A program made the position numbers and the translations under genes. A DNA stretch of 64,000 bases from Nitrososphaera sp. GTDB taxonomy: Archaea; Thermoproteota; Nitrososphaeria; Nitrososphaerales; Nitrososphaeraceae. The stretch spans positions 124,001 through 188,000 of the forward strand of contig JBDUUL010000015.1 in NCBI GenBank assembly GCA_039938515.1. Reading direction: 5' to 3'. Below the pieces are notes generated by a model, which worked only from the letters and a program-made list of their open reading frames with translations, searched no databases and had not been told where the DNA came from. Below, piece after piece: positions 50,544 to 58,790 of this stretch; the stretch's first letter is position 1, and each line of letters starts with the position of its first letter.

Positions 50544-52310
50544 TTGGGGCGCGCACCGGCGATTGCAATTACCGCTTTACTCTTGTCGCTGCTTGTCATT
50601 GCGGGAGGCAGGATGGCGTATGCCATGGGCCCCGGCCCCGGCGGATGCAGCTCGTATGACAAAAACGGCAGGGAATACGACGGAACCATTACTTCGCTCA
50701 AGATAAGCAACGGAACTACGACCGTGGACGCGCTGCATTCAGCGGCATCACTGGACGTTTACACCGACAAGACGTACACAGTAGCCCTCACGCTGCATGC
50801 ACTTGACACAGGAACAGCTTACGACAACGCACATTATGATAAAGTGACATTTAGCGATCCAGCTCCGGGCTCCTTGTGGTTTGACGACAACGGCGCCAGG
50901 CTCTTCTGGCAAGGTCAATGCGCCACACGCATCCCGATGTACGGAAATACCACCATCAGCACAAACTTTGGATATCCGGCAGAAGGCAACTCGGTCTACA
51001 TTGACAGCCAGCCGGTGACCTTTGAAACAACGAAATCCAGTGTCAATTTCAGCATAAACTGGGTAAACAGCGCGGTGACCGGCGCAAAAGCTCGCCTTAC
51101 AATAATCACTCAAGACGCAAATGGGAATTCGCTGCCAGGCTATTTTACAAGCGTATACGAGTACAGGCCATCGAGTATTCCTGCCCTATTGGATACTGGC
51201 TTTTCGCCTGCAGCCTTTTCGCTTCTTTCAGGCCTGATGTACACAGTACAGGTACAAGACTACGGCGGCTACTACTTCAATCACTGGCTTGATACGGGCG
51301 GAGCCGACAGGCAGCGCGCCGTCTCCCTTAACAGCGATACTACACTAGTTGCGGTCTACAGCACCTCGCCGTCGGCATCTCCGGACTTTACGATTTCAGC
51401 CAATCCGCAGTCGGTAACAGTGCCGGCGGGAACCTCCGCAACAACGTCCATCAAAGTGAACGAAACAAACGGTTATGGGGCAAATTTGGCACTTTCAACC
51501 AGTTCTTCGGACCCTGGAATATCTGCTTCGCTATCGTCCAGTACCGCAATCGTCGGCCCATACGGGAGCCCCGCTATGATTACTGCGACAATTTCAACCT
51601 CTCCGGGCATTGCACCGGGCACATATCCGTTAACGATAACTGCTTCCGGACCCTATTCGCTGAGCCATTCAGTCACCATCACGATAACAGTACCTCCCAA
51701 TAGTAGCGGAGGCAGCGGGTCGTCGGCCAGCGTCATTGTCAATTCAGTCGATTCGTCAAACAACCCAATAGCCGGCTACTACACTATACTGTATCAGAAT
51801 GGCGCGGCAGTGACTTCCGGCTTTACGCCAGCAACCCTCTCAACAACCAGCGGTCAGTCATACACAATAGAAGTACAGGACTATGGCTCCTACCACTTTG
51901 ACCACTGGTCTGATGGCTCGACAAACAGGGACAAGACGTTTACTGCAACATCTTCAGCTCAAACGTTTACTGCTGTCTACACTACAGGCTCGTCAAGTGG
52001 CAGCGGTGGGAGTGGAGGAGGCTCAGGCGGTACAACATCTCAGCTATCTGTACAAACGTTTGGTTCAGCAGGCAACCAAATCAATGGCTACTATGTGACA
52101 TTATGGCAGAACGGCAATGTCATTGCAAGTGGCTTTTCTCCAACATCGTTTACCATAAACAACAACGAGCAGTACCAAGTAGCTGTGGCAGACTATGGCA
52201 GCGAATCGTTCAACCACTGGGAAGGCGGCAGTACAGACAGAATGTATCCAGTAGACATAACCGGAAGTGCAAGCACCAGCGTAATAGCGCATGCATATTA
52301 CAGTTCCTAG
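50544..52310 (+). CDS. Exported surface protein with three DYG/HW repeats
   Basis: 588 residues from TTG, with a TATA-like GTATATAG at 50506-50513. A signal peptide (I-T-A-L-L-L-S-L-L-V-I-A) is followed by a beta-rich region, then three copies of a roughly 75-residue module: G-Y-x-x-x-L-x-Q-N-G, S-G-F-x-P, Y-x-V-x-V-x-D-Y-G, F-x-H-W-x-D-G-S, at about residues 200-275, 405-475 and 500-585. Between copies lie an Ig-like domain (P-D-F-T-I-S-A-N-P-Q-S-V-T-V-P-A-G) and Ser/Gly linkers. Export is sure; the role (adhesion, glycan binding) is inferred. A decayed module lies at 8531-8715. Confidence 0.75.
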   Translation: MGRAPAIAITALLLSLLVIAGGRMAYAMGPGPGGCSSYDKNGREYDGTITSLKISNGTTTVDALHSAASLDVYTDKTYTVALTLHALDTGTAYDNAHYDKVTFSDPAPGSLWFDDNGARLFWQGQCATRIPMYGNTTISTNFGYPAEGNSVYIDSQPVTFETTKSSVNFSINWVNSAVTGAKARLTIITQDANGNSLPGYFTSVYEYRPSSIPALLDTGFSPAAFSLLSGLMYTVQVQDYGGYYFNHWLDTGGADRQRAVSLNSDTTLVAVYSTSPSASPDFTISANPQSVTVPAGTSATTSIKVNETNGYGANLALSTSSSDPGISASLSSSTAIVGPYGSPAMITATISTSPGIAPGTYPLTITASGPYSLSHSVTITITVPPNSSGGSGSSASVIVNSVDSSNNPIAGYYTILYQNGAAVTSGFTPATLSTTSGQSYTIEVQDYGSYHFDHWSDGSTNRDKTFTATSSAQTFTAVYTTGSSSGSGGSGGGSGGTTSQLSVQTFGSAGNQINGYYVTLWQNGNVIASGFSPTSFTINNNEQYQVAVADYGSESFNHWEGGSTDRMYPVDITGSASTSVIAHAYYSS

Positions 52311-52432
52311 ATTGCAATCTATCATCGAGTGGCTTGCTACAGGCTTTGCGCGCTAGCAAGCTTTATTCTTTCAACGTGCAAGAATTCGCGAATCTGGGCA
52401 GCGAGTCTCAGCCCTGCTACTCTCTACTATTG

Positions 52433-52442
52433 TTTTATAATA
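52433..52442 (+). promoter_or_regulatory. TATA box of the NHL-like propeller gene
   Basis: TTTTATAATA, centred 26 bases before ATG 52464. It supports this ATG over the upstream codons of the open frame. Confidence 0.6.
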
Positions 52443-52463
52443 GTTGTATGTTTTTCGGGTGAA

Positions 52464-53549
52464 ATGATTCATTTCTCAAGTGCCAGGTCGTTGTCAGTCG
52501 CACTTGCCGCTCTTTTGGCAATCGGGCTCCTGACACCGCTTCTCGCATATGCAAAGCCACCAACAGTTGACCACACGTCGCTTTTTGTGGGCGATGTCGG
52601 CGACGGCACTGTCAAACTATTCAACAAGGCTATCCCTGCTGCACGGTCAAACGTCTCTGCGGACTATCAGGGCGTGTTTGCCAATGCCACAAGTGCCACG
52701 ACAAGCAATAACGGAGTGAGCGGGCTTATTTTCGTAAACGGCACCCTGCTTGCTGCAAGTCCGTGTTTCTATCCTTGTGCCGACAACGGAACCATCCTTA
52801 AATTCGATGCCAGGACAGGCGCGTTCAAAGGCGTTCTTGTCAGCCCAACAGAATTCGGAGCCCCGTTTAACCCGCGCGGAATGGTGCTGGGCCCGCACAA
52901 CGTTCTCTATGTAGCCGACCTTGGAGACTGCGGATTTCCAACAGGTCCGGAAAACTGCGGCCTAATCAGAACATATGACGCGACTTCCGGGGCATTTTTG
53001 AAGGCATACAACGCAACCTCGGTCTTGCAGCCACAGGGCGATCAGTTCAACCCGCGCGGCGTCGTCTTTGGTCCAAACGGCCTGCTCTACATTTCAGTGT
53101 ATGACACGCAGAACCCGCTGACAGGAAACATCCTGACCCTAAATACCCACACCGGCAAGTTCAGTATCTTTGCCAGCAGCCACACCTGTGCCTGCAACCT
53201 CCACCGCCCAGAAGGTCTGGTCTTTGGCCACGACGGCAAGCTCTGGGTCACAAGCTTTAGGGCAAACTCGACCGACGTTGACAGGCTGCTTGCGTTTGAC
53301 TCTAAGGGCAAGCTGGTTGACTCGATTAGCCTGGAAAAGCCCGGCTACAGCGTCAGAACATATGCGCAGGCAATCCTGTTTGGCCCCGGCAACCTGCTGT
53401 TTACGCCAACGTCTGCCGGTGAGCTTCGAGGCTACAACGTCGTGACTCACTCGTACAGCACTATCGTCAACTCGACTTCGACTCCGCTGGTAGCTCCGTG
53501 GTACCTGACCTTTAGGGGCACGGACCCAAGTACGCTAGAGTTCCACTAG
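52464..53549 (+). CDS. Exported NHL/SMP-30-like beta-propeller protein
   Basis: 361 residues from ATG at 52464. Signal peptide L-S-V-A-L-A-A-L-L-A-I-G-L-L-T-P-L-L-A-Y-A, then blades with N-P-R-G-M-V-L-G-P-H-N-V-L-Y-V-A-D, N-P-R-G-V-V-F-G-P-N-G-L-L-Y-I-S and P-E-G-L-V-F-G-H-D-G-K-L-W-V-T-S, the NHL/gluconolactonase pattern. Cys pairs (C-F-Y-P-C, C-A-C) may form disulphides. Metal ligands of SMP-30 are not clearly all present, so an enzymatic role is uncertain. Followed by a good terminator. Confidence 0.8.
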   Translation: MIHFSSARSLSVALAALLAIGLLTPLLAYAKPPTVDHTSLFVGDVGDGTVKLFNKAIPAARSNVSADYQGVFANATSATTSNNGVSGLIFVNGTLLAASPCFYPCADNGTILKFDARTGAFKGVLVSPTEFGAPFNPRGMVLGPHNVLYVADLGDCGFPTGPENCGLIRTYDATSGAFLKAYNATSVLQPQGDQFNPRGVVFGPNGLLYISVYDTQNPLTGNILTLNTHTGKFSIFASSHTCACNLHRPEGLVFGHDGKLWVTSFRANSTDVDRLLAFDSKGKLVDSISLEKPGYSVRTYAQAILFGPGNLLFTPTSAGELRGYNVVTHSYSTIVNSTSTPLVAPWYLTFRGTDPSTLEFH

Positions 53550-53574
53550 GCCAGACGGCCTCTTTTTCTTTTTT
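53548..53574 (+). terminator. Hairpin terminator with T-run
   Basis: AGGCC (53548-53552) and GGCCT (53557-53561) form a short stem, followed by a T-rich run to 53574. It overlaps the stop codon of the propeller gene. Confidence 0.55.
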
Positions 53575-53642
53575 AAGCGCTAGATGATCCCGGTAGAATA
53601 CTGCCAGATTAATTAAATAAGTCGCCCCAGAAGCTTGCATAT

Positions 53643-53867
53643 TTGCCTTGCACCTGCTCTTCAGAATCTGACTGCATGAAATTGAAAGACGCGCTAAAGC
53701 GGATGTTCAATGACAAACCGGTTATGGTGAACCTGCTGGAAAGAGCGGGCATGAGCTTCTCGATGCCGTGCTCGAGCCTTGAGGAAATCGAGACAAAACT
53801 TGAAGAGATGCTTGGCAAAAGGCCTGCCGAGACCATTATCGAGAGGTTAAGGCAGGAACTTGCCTAG
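53643..53867 (+). CDS. Small helical protein, unknown function
   Basis: 74 residues from TTG; an ATTAATTAAA element at 53608-53617 is placed for this start, whereas ATG 53676 would give 63 residues. Helical: L-K-D-A-L-K-R-M-F, M-V-N-L-L-E-R-A-G, L-E-E-I-E-T-K-L-E-E-M-L and I-I-E-R-L-R-Q-E-L. The short Cys-containing N-terminus (C-T-C-S-S-E-S-D-C) could bind metal. No family recognised. Confidence 0.5.
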   Translation: MPCTCSSESDCMKLKDALKRMFNDKPVMVNLLERAGMSFSMPCSSLEEIETKLEEMLGKRPAETIIERLRQELA

Positions 53868-53920
53868 CTCGGAAAACACGGAAACAGTTTAAATCGGCCG
53901 CCGATGCATAATTAATTAAA

Positions 53921-54478
53921 ATGTCTTCCCAGAACAGGGTTGACGACAGCCCGAACCACTTTATGGTGATGGATGCGATTGCTAGAGGATTAAAGAGCCC
54001 CGACAAGATTTCCCGCGCGACCAACATCTCCAAACCAGAGGTCGAGTCTATAACAGACGACCTTGTGACCCAGCGGCTCGCGGTGCGCACCGAGAAGAAA
54101 GGATTGCTGGGCGGAAAAAAGGTAGAGCTTGGCATAACCGATATCGGGCTCAAGCTGCTAAACTCCAAAAAGGCGGAGCTCCAGAAAGAGGCTGAAAAGA
54201 TTCAGCGCTGGTACAACAGCGGCAACACCGACCAGCTGCAGGGGTACATGGACAGCAACCGCGCCTGGATACCCATGATGATGTTCTCCGGCATAATGAA
54301 CGCCATGTTCTTCATGTCAATGATGTCCATGATGGACATGGCCATGCTGCCCACGGAGAGTGCCTTCGCAGGCGACCCGAGCGGCGGTGCAGACATGAGT
54401 GGTGGCACCTATGACGCAGGCAGCGGCGGGGACATGGGAGGCGGCGACTTTGGTGGCGGCGGAGACGTCAGCTTTTAG
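53921..54478 (+). CDS. Winged-helix membrane protein with Gly-rich tail
   Basis: 185 residues from ATG; TATA-like GTTTAAAT at 53887-53894. N-terminal winged helix at about 15-85 (F-M-V-M-D-A-I-A-R-G, I-S-R-A-T-N-I-S-K-P-E-V-E-S-I, L-G-I-T-D-I-G), a charged helix, then a Met-rich hydrophobic segment (M-M-M-F-S-G-I-M-N-A-M-F-F-M-S-M-M-S-M-M) and a Gly/Asp/Ser-rich disordered end. This may be another membrane-tethered DNA-binding protein, like that at 23801. The next gene follows after 3 bases. Confidence 0.65.
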   Translation: MSSQNRVDDSPNHFMVMDAIARGLKSPDKISRATNISKPEVESITDDLVTQRLAVRTEKKGLLGGKKVELGITDIGLKLLNSKKAELQKEAEKIQRWYNSGNTDQLQGYMDSNRAWIPMMMFSGIMNAMFFMSMMSMMDMAMLPTESAFAGDPSGGADMSGGTYDAGSGGDMGGGDFGGGGDVSF

Positions 54479-54481
54479 TAA

Positions 54482-54880
54482 ATGAACGTAAAAAAGATCG
54501 TCGAGACCTGCGTCTATCACACCGACCTGCACGCCATGAAGGACTTTTACACCCAGGCTCTCGGCCTGGAGTTTATTTCCGGCGAGCCGGGAAGAAGCGT
54601 TTTTCTGCGCGCCGGCCAGAGCATGCTCCTTATCTTCAACCCCGAGGCGACAAGAAGCCACCCAAAGTTTCCGCCGCATGGCGCATCAGCCCCGTCAGAG
54701 ATCCACCTGGCCTTTGAGATACCCGACGGAGAATACGAGGCGGCAAAGGAAATGCTTTTGCAAAGCGAAGTCAAGATAGAGCGCGAGCTGACATGGGGAA
54801 GCGCAAGGTCGATTTATTTCCGAGACCCGGCGAACAACCTGGTGGAGCTGATAACGCCCGGCGCGTGGCCGGTTGACTAG
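54482..54880 (+). CDS. VOC-superfamily protein
   Basis: 132 residues with the glyoxalase/dioxygenase fold: T-C-V-Y-H-T-D-L, F-Y-T-Q-A-L-G-L-E, H-L-A-F-E-I-P and I-Y-F-R-D-P-A-N-N-L-V-E-L-I-T. The H and E positions of the metal site (first strand His, later H-L-A-F His and the final Glu) are all present, so a metal-dependent lyase or dioxygenase is more likely than a mere binding protein. Substrate unknown. Confidence 0.85.
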   Translation: MNVKKIVETCVYHTDLHAMKDFYTQALGLEFISGEPGRSVFLRAGQSMLLIFNPEATRSHPKFPPHGASAPSEIHLAFEIPDGEYEAAKEMLLQSEVKIERELTWGSARSIYFRDPANNLVELITPGAWPVD

Positions 54881-54975
54881 AGGTATCATCCGGCTATTAG
54901 TTGTCAAAACCCTTGCCTATGGTTACGACGGAATTGCTAGCAGGCCTTATTCCGCTCCCCGGGCACTGGTAAGGC

Positions 54976-55170
54976 ATGGAAACACTTGAAGCAATCATCT
55001 GCGTCGCGATTGGGTTTGCGCCAACGCTAATCGCGCTAAAGATAGGCGAAAAGATTGGGAAAAAGCGCGCCAGCCTGTCGATAGGCCCGGTACAGCCGGC
55101 CTTTGTCATGCAGGGAAGTGGCCTTGACCAAGCGGATTTTGAGGGGTTTGGAGATCTGCCAAAGCTGTGA
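54976..55170 (+). CDS. Small membrane-associated protein
   Basis: 64 residues: one hydrophobic N-terminal helix (A-I-I-C-V-A-I-G-F-A-P-T-L-I-A-L), then basic and short polar segments ending D-F-E-G-F-G-D-L-P-K-L. No family recognised; coding is supported by residue pattern only. Confidence 0.45.
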   Translation: METLEAIICVAIGFAPTLIALKIGEKIGKKRASLSIGPVQPAFVMQGSGLDQADFEGFGDLPKL

Positions 55171-55317
55171 TTTATGCTAGCGCAAATCTTCAGGGAGCCA
55201 GCCTTTTCCGCCGCAGGCCATGCATCTGGCGAAATGTGCCGAGTCCAAAAGCCGCGCCGGCTTCCAGCCCGTTGCCCAGACACTATGGACAGAGCTTTGG
55301 CAATACGCCTTGATGCG

Positions 55318-56442
55318 TTAGGGCCCCACTATAACATTGATGGAATAGGTTCTGACAGGATTGTCGGGTTCCCACGGCCGGACGTACTGCAGCTCGATGG
55401 TGGTGGTGCCCTGCTTTAGCGCCTGGAACGTCAGTACCTGCTTGCCGCCGGCTCCCAGCGCGCTCGAGGTCGCGGGCATGTACTCGTCCAGAACCAACCT
55501 GGCCATTGAACCGTCAATCCTCTTTACCTGCCACGAATAGCCGGTCGTCGGGTTTGAGTCGAGGGCAACGGAGAAGCTGCCGCCGGCAGACGCGGATGCC
55601 GTCGCATTTGAAGCATGCGCACTTTCGGAAGAGCCGCCAATTTCAAAGGTCACATGCACGCTTGCAGAAACGTCCTGGCTGCCAGGTATTATAGGCGTCG
55701 TGGGACCGGCTCCGGAGGAGTACTGAAATCCCACCTTAGAGTACACGACCGGATAGCCGTCGATCTCTATGCTCTGCACGTCTGTGACGCTCATTCCAAG
55801 CGGCGCAAGCGCAGCCTGGGCCTTTGCCTGCGCGTTCGCAATAGCCTCTGAAATCAGCTCATTTCTTATCTGATCCTGCCTCTGGTCTGAAACGGAAAAG
55901 TACAGCGAGTCAATTCTGCTGACGCCGGCCTGACCTGCAGCGTCGATCCATTGCCCGACCCGGTCGAGCCGGGGGCTTTCAACCACTATCGAGTTGACCG
56001 CCTTGTAGCCTGACAACACCTGCTTTAGAGCCGGAGGGCAGTATGCCGGGCCGCTGTACTTGAGGCAGTCATCGGCTCCTTTCACATAGTCATAGACCGG
56101 ATAAACGCTGTACTGCGACGTGCTTATCTCAGACTCTTTGACCCCGGCCTGCTCCAGGGCAGCGATTACCATGCTCGTGTTCTCGGCGTTTGCCCGAATT
56201 GCAGCAGACGCCGTTTTTTCCTGGCTTTCAACAGCAAAGGAAATGCTCAGTTGGTCAGGAGACGCCCTGCTGCTAGAGACGCCTGTAACTGAAAGCGTCC
56301 TTGTCCCGTTATACTGAAAAGCCGCACTGTGAGGCGCCATGCTCGCCAGCACTCCAAATGCAAGAAAGATGCAGGCAGCGCCTCCCAAAAGCGCCCCAAA
56401 AACTATGTTTGTTCTCATTTCAAGGCGATTGCTGGCGCGCAT
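55318..56442 (-). CDS. Exported SIMPL-chagasin fusion protein
   Basis: 374 residues. After a membrane anchor (A-L-L-G-G-A-A-C-I-F-L-A-F-G-V) comes a SIMPL/DUF541 domain at about 45-265 (L-S-V-T-G, the S-I-S-F-A-V-E strand, N-A-Q-A-K-A-Q-A) and then a C-terminal domain with the three loops of chagasin-type cysteine-protease inhibitors: N-P-T-T-G-Y-S-W, G-A-G-G-K-Q-V and the R-P-W-E loop. Two Cys lie in the SIMPL part. The inhibitor loop set is intact, so this surface protein probably blocks papain-like proteases. The pairing with SIMPL is unusual to me. Confidence 0.85.
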   Translation of the reverse strand: MRASNRLEMRTNIVFGALLGGAACIFLAFGVLASMAPHSAAFQYNGTRTLSVTGVSSSRASPDQLSISFAVESQEKTASAAIRANAENTSMVIAALEQAGVKESEISTSQYSVYPVYDYVKGADDCLKYSGPAYCPPALKQVLSGYKAVNSIVVESPRLDRVGQWIDAAGQAGVSRIDSLYFSVSDQRQDQIRNELISEAIANAQAKAQAALAPLGMSVTDVQSIEIDGYPVVYSKVGFQYSSGAGPTTPIIPGSQDVSASVHVTFEIGGSSESAHASNATASASAGGSFSVALDSNPTTGYSWQVKRIDGSMARLVLDEYMPATSSALGAGGKQVLTFQALKQGTTTIELQYVRPWEPDNPVRTYSINVIVGP

Positions 56443-56498
56443 CTATAAGAGCGCCTAGCATTGCAAAGAGTGGCACTGCATTTTGCGCCGCCAATTCC

Positions 56499-56807
56499 CT
56501 AGAATGCAATTGCCTCGTCGACAGCCGACACAAAGATTATTCCAGTCGAGGAAGGACCAGCCGCGGCGTCCCTTATCACGTCTACAGCCTCCTTGAGCCT
56601 GGCGTCGTCGACTACGGTCACAACGGCCTTTCTGTCGGAGTAGAGCATCTTGGCACTGCCTGTGCCTAGTCCGTACTTGATCGTGTATTTCTCGCCCTTG
56701 CCCACTCCCTTTGCCTCATAGATTGTAGCAGGTATGCCTATCTTTTGGAGCGCAGTGACAGTCGAGTCCAGCTTTTCCGACCTGATTACGGCTTCGATTC
56801 TCTTCAT
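56499..56807 (-). CDS. Divergent P-II-type signalling protein
   Basis: 102 residues from ATG at 56805-56807; the frame upstream is open but the TATA box supports this start. P-II fold (M-K-R-I-E-A-V-I-R, L-Q-K-I-G-I-P-A-T-I, T-V-V-D-D-A-R-L-K-E-A-V-D-V-I, G-I-I-F-V-S-A-V-D-E). The long T-loop region differs from GlnB/GlnK (G-V-G-K-G-E-K-Y-T-I-K-Y) and the usual ATP-binding and uridylylation residues are not all recognisable, so effectors may differ. P-II proteins bind ATP/ADP and 2-oxoglutarate and control nitrogen metabolism; here the partner is unknown, and no amt gene is adjacent. Confidence 0.8.
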   Translation of the reverse strand: MKRIEAVIRSEKLDSTVTALQKIGIPATIYEAKGVGKGEKYTIKYGLGTGSAKMLYSDRKAVVTVVDDARLKEAVDVIRDAAAGPSSTGIIFVSAVDEAIAF

Positions 56808-56830
56808 GAACCTAGCAGCTGGCTGCGCTC

Positions 56831-56840
56831 GATATATTTT
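56831..56840 (-). promoter_or_regulatory. TATA box of the P-II gene
   Basis: On the minus strand AAAATATATC, centred 28 bases before the ATG at 56807, giving a leaderless message. Confidence 0.5.
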
Positions 56841-56894
56841 TTTGACCGGGCGGCAAAGCATATCTCTACTTCCCAAGAGCAGGCAATCGCGCCA

Positions 56895-57911
56895 TTGTCA
56901 GAGCAAGTGATGTTTTTTGTCAGCCCAATCGGCCTTGGCCACGCGACGCGCAGCATCGCGATTGCCCGCGAGCTGTCATGCAAGGTGCATTTTGTCAGCG
57001 GCGGGCCGGCCGCAAGGATGATTGAAAACCACGGCTACCCTGCGGAGGACGTGTATCTGCCAAACAAGTTCGAGGTGGAGTCTGGCAGGCTGCAAAATTC
57101 CTTCAGGTGGCTCATGAGCTATTACTCGTATTACCGGAAATGCAGGGAAATTGCGGGCCGGATTCTTGACGGCTCTGACGCGCTGGTGGTAAGCGACGAG
57201 GACTTTGCATCGATTGGAGTCGCGCAGGAGGCAGGACGCAAGAGCGTGCTTGTCACCGACATCTTGGAGACGCACTTTACAAAAGGCGCCGCATCGATAC
57301 TTGAAAAGAAGATGAACAGGGCGATGCAGGAGCTTATCGGCCGCTGCGACTCGGTGATTATCCCGGACCTGGGGCGCGACGTGAACAACCTGGTCCACGT
57401 CGGACCGATAGTGAGGCAGGCTAGCGCCAGCCGCGAAGAGCTGCGCAAGAAATTCGGCTTTACAAAAAAGACAATCCTTGTGAGCATCGGAGGGACGGAT
57501 GCCGGCAGGTACCTCATAGAGCAGGCCGCAGCAGCTCACAAGAGACTCGGCGAGCTCGACTCTGACCTTGTCGTGGTTTCCGGCCCGTCGCTCAAGCTCG
57601 CACCGGGGGACTATCGCGACCTGGGCTTTGTCGACAACCTTCACGAGCTTGTCCTTGCAGCCGACCTTGTAGTCTCGCTTGCAGGCAGGTCAACCATGGA
57701 CGAGTCGATCGCATACGGGACGCCGGGCATTTTCATTCCAATCAAGGGGCATTTTGAGCAGGAAGACGGCGCGGCGCGCCTTGGCTTCAAGTACGAGGAC
57801 ATCTACCGGCTTGAGGAGCTTATCACGGAAAAGATTTCCAGCCCGCGCGGCGCGCAGGCAAGGCCCGACGGCGCTGCCAGAGCCGCGGCCGTCATATCGC
57901 GGTACCTGTAG
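56895..57911 (+). CDS. Glycosyltransferase family 28-like (MurG/UGT fold)
   Basis: 338 residues from TTG (MSEQVMFFVSP); ATG at 56910 is also possible. Two-Rossmann GT-B layout: P-I-G-L-G-H-A-T-R-S in the N-terminal loop, V-S-D-E-D-F, then V-S-I-G-G-T-D-A-G-R at the hinge and the sugar-nucleotide motif A-G-R-S-T-M-D-E-S-I-A-Y-G-T-P-G-I-F-I-P in the C-terminal half. Similar archaeal proteins are annotated as UDP-GlcNAc transferases. The acceptor is unknown; glycoprotein or lipid glycosylation is plausible given the many exported proteins nearby. Confidence 0.88.
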   Translation: MSEQVMFFVSPIGLGHATRSIAIARELSCKVHFVSGGPAARMIENHGYPAEDVYLPNKFEVESGRLQNSFRWLMSYYSYYRKCREIAGRILDGSDALVVSDEDFASIGVAQEAGRKSVLVTDILETHFTKGAASILEKKMNRAMQELIGRCDSVIIPDLGRDVNNLVHVGPIVRQASASREELRKKFGFTKKTILVSIGGTDAGRYLIEQAAAAHKRLGELDSDLVVVSGPSLKLAPGDYRDLGFVDNLHELVLAADLVVSLAGRSTMDESIAYGTPGIFIPIKGHFEQEDGAARLGFKYEDIYRLEELITEKISSPRGAQARPDGAARAAAVISRYL

Positions 57912-57913
57912 CC

Positions 57914-58291
57914 TCAGCCCCGCGGCTTTTTCAGCTGGAGCTTGGCGACTTCTGGTATTGCAAACGCAAACTGCACATGCTCGCACGTCTTTGACCGGTC
58001 AAGGTCGCAGTACAGCTGCTGGTCGTGAAGGTAAACCTCGGCGGTCCGGCCACTGCGCTGGTCCCTTATGAAAAGCATGGCAGGGCTTACGGCGGAAAGC
58101 GAGAGATGCGGCGCCATCTTTCTTACCATGTCATCCTTGTCCAGGACTTCTGTCAAAAGCTCGTTTACATAGCCGCCGAATTCTTGGCTGGTGTTTGGCA
58201 CGACTTTCTTGGTCTCGTTCCAGCGTTCTGCCAGCCTGAGGACGAGAGCCGGCCTCAGAGGCACGTTCTTGGAGCCTTCTTTGAGTGGCAT
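57914..58291 (-). CDS. Conserved protein of unknown function
   Basis: 125 residues starting MPLKEGSKNVPLRP. Helical first half (R-L-A-E-R-W-N-E-T, Y-V-N-E-L-L-T-E-V-L) and beta-rich second half (T-A-E-V-Y-L-H-D-Q-Q-L-Y-C-D, C-E-H-V-Q-F-A-F-A). The C-D-x(7)-C-E-H motif near the end is typical of a small archaeal family whose function is not known to me. A strong palindromic promoter region lies just upstream. Confidence 0.6.
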   Translation of the reverse strand: MPLKEGSKNVPLRPALVLRLAERWNETKKVVPNTSQEFGGYVNELLTEVLDKDDMVRKMAPHLSLSAVSPAMLFIRDQRSGRTAEVYLHDQQLYCDLDRSKTCEHVQFAFAIPEVAKLQLKKPRG

Positions 58292-58300
58292 GTGAGAGTG

Positions 58301-58332
58301 CCTAGGGTAGGCCTAGGCGATCTTATAAGATC
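58301..58332 (-). promoter_or_regulatory. Palindromic promoter/operator region
   Basis: A perfect 14-base palindrome GATCTTATAAGATC at 58319-58332 contains the TATA element (TTATAAG) for the gene ending at 58291. Between it and the start lies CCTAGG twice (58301-58306 and 58312-58317) separated by 5 bases. This is a good candidate operator: a factor bound at either site would block TBP or polymerase. Confidence 0.5.
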
Positions 58333-58373
58333 TAAGGTTTGGTGCGTGAAAACAAAAAAGAGGGGATTTTTGC

Positions 58374-58790
58374 CTAGCCCTGCGCGATTGCGGAAGGCCC
58401 GTCTACGGTGTCGTAGCTTTTGCGAGCAGCTCTCGGCTTGTGCTCCTCTTCGGGCCTTTTTTCCGAAGGGTGCATCAGGTGCTCTATCTGGTTTGCAATG
58501 GTGTGCTCGGGCTTGACAAAAAGCACCTCCTTCATCTGGTGGATGGTCTCATAGAGGCGCTTCTTCCTGCCGACGTGCACAATGCCCGCAGCCTTTTCTC
58601 GGGTCAGCAGAACCTCGTAGCACTCCCTGCAGATTCTCCGGCCGTCCCGGTCCCGGCGCCAGATCGCATAAACCCGGCCACTGTGGTGGTTCCTTAGCTC
58701 CTTGGGATCCTCAGAAAGGCACCAGCTGCAGAACCTTTCTGCAAGGTTTCCGTGGTGTGTTCCGCAGACGCTGCATTTACGACCTGCCAT
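58374..58790 (-). CDS. Zinc-binding protein with charged tail
   Basis: 138 residues. C-S-V-C-G-T-H, F-C-S-W-C-L and I-C-R-E-C-Y pairs at the N-terminal half make two zinc sites; the rest is basic and helical (V-H-V-G-R-K-K-R-L-Y-E-T-I), with an acidic, disordered end. Nucleic-acid or ribosome binding is possible. No family named. Confidence 0.6.
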   Translation of the reverse strand: MAGRKCSVCGTHHGNLAERFCSWCLSEDPKELRNHHSGRVYAIWRRDRDGRRICRECYEVLLTREKAAGIVHVGRKKRLYETIHQMKEVLFVKPEHTIANQIEHLMHPSEKRPEEEHKPRAARKSYDTVDGPSAIAQG

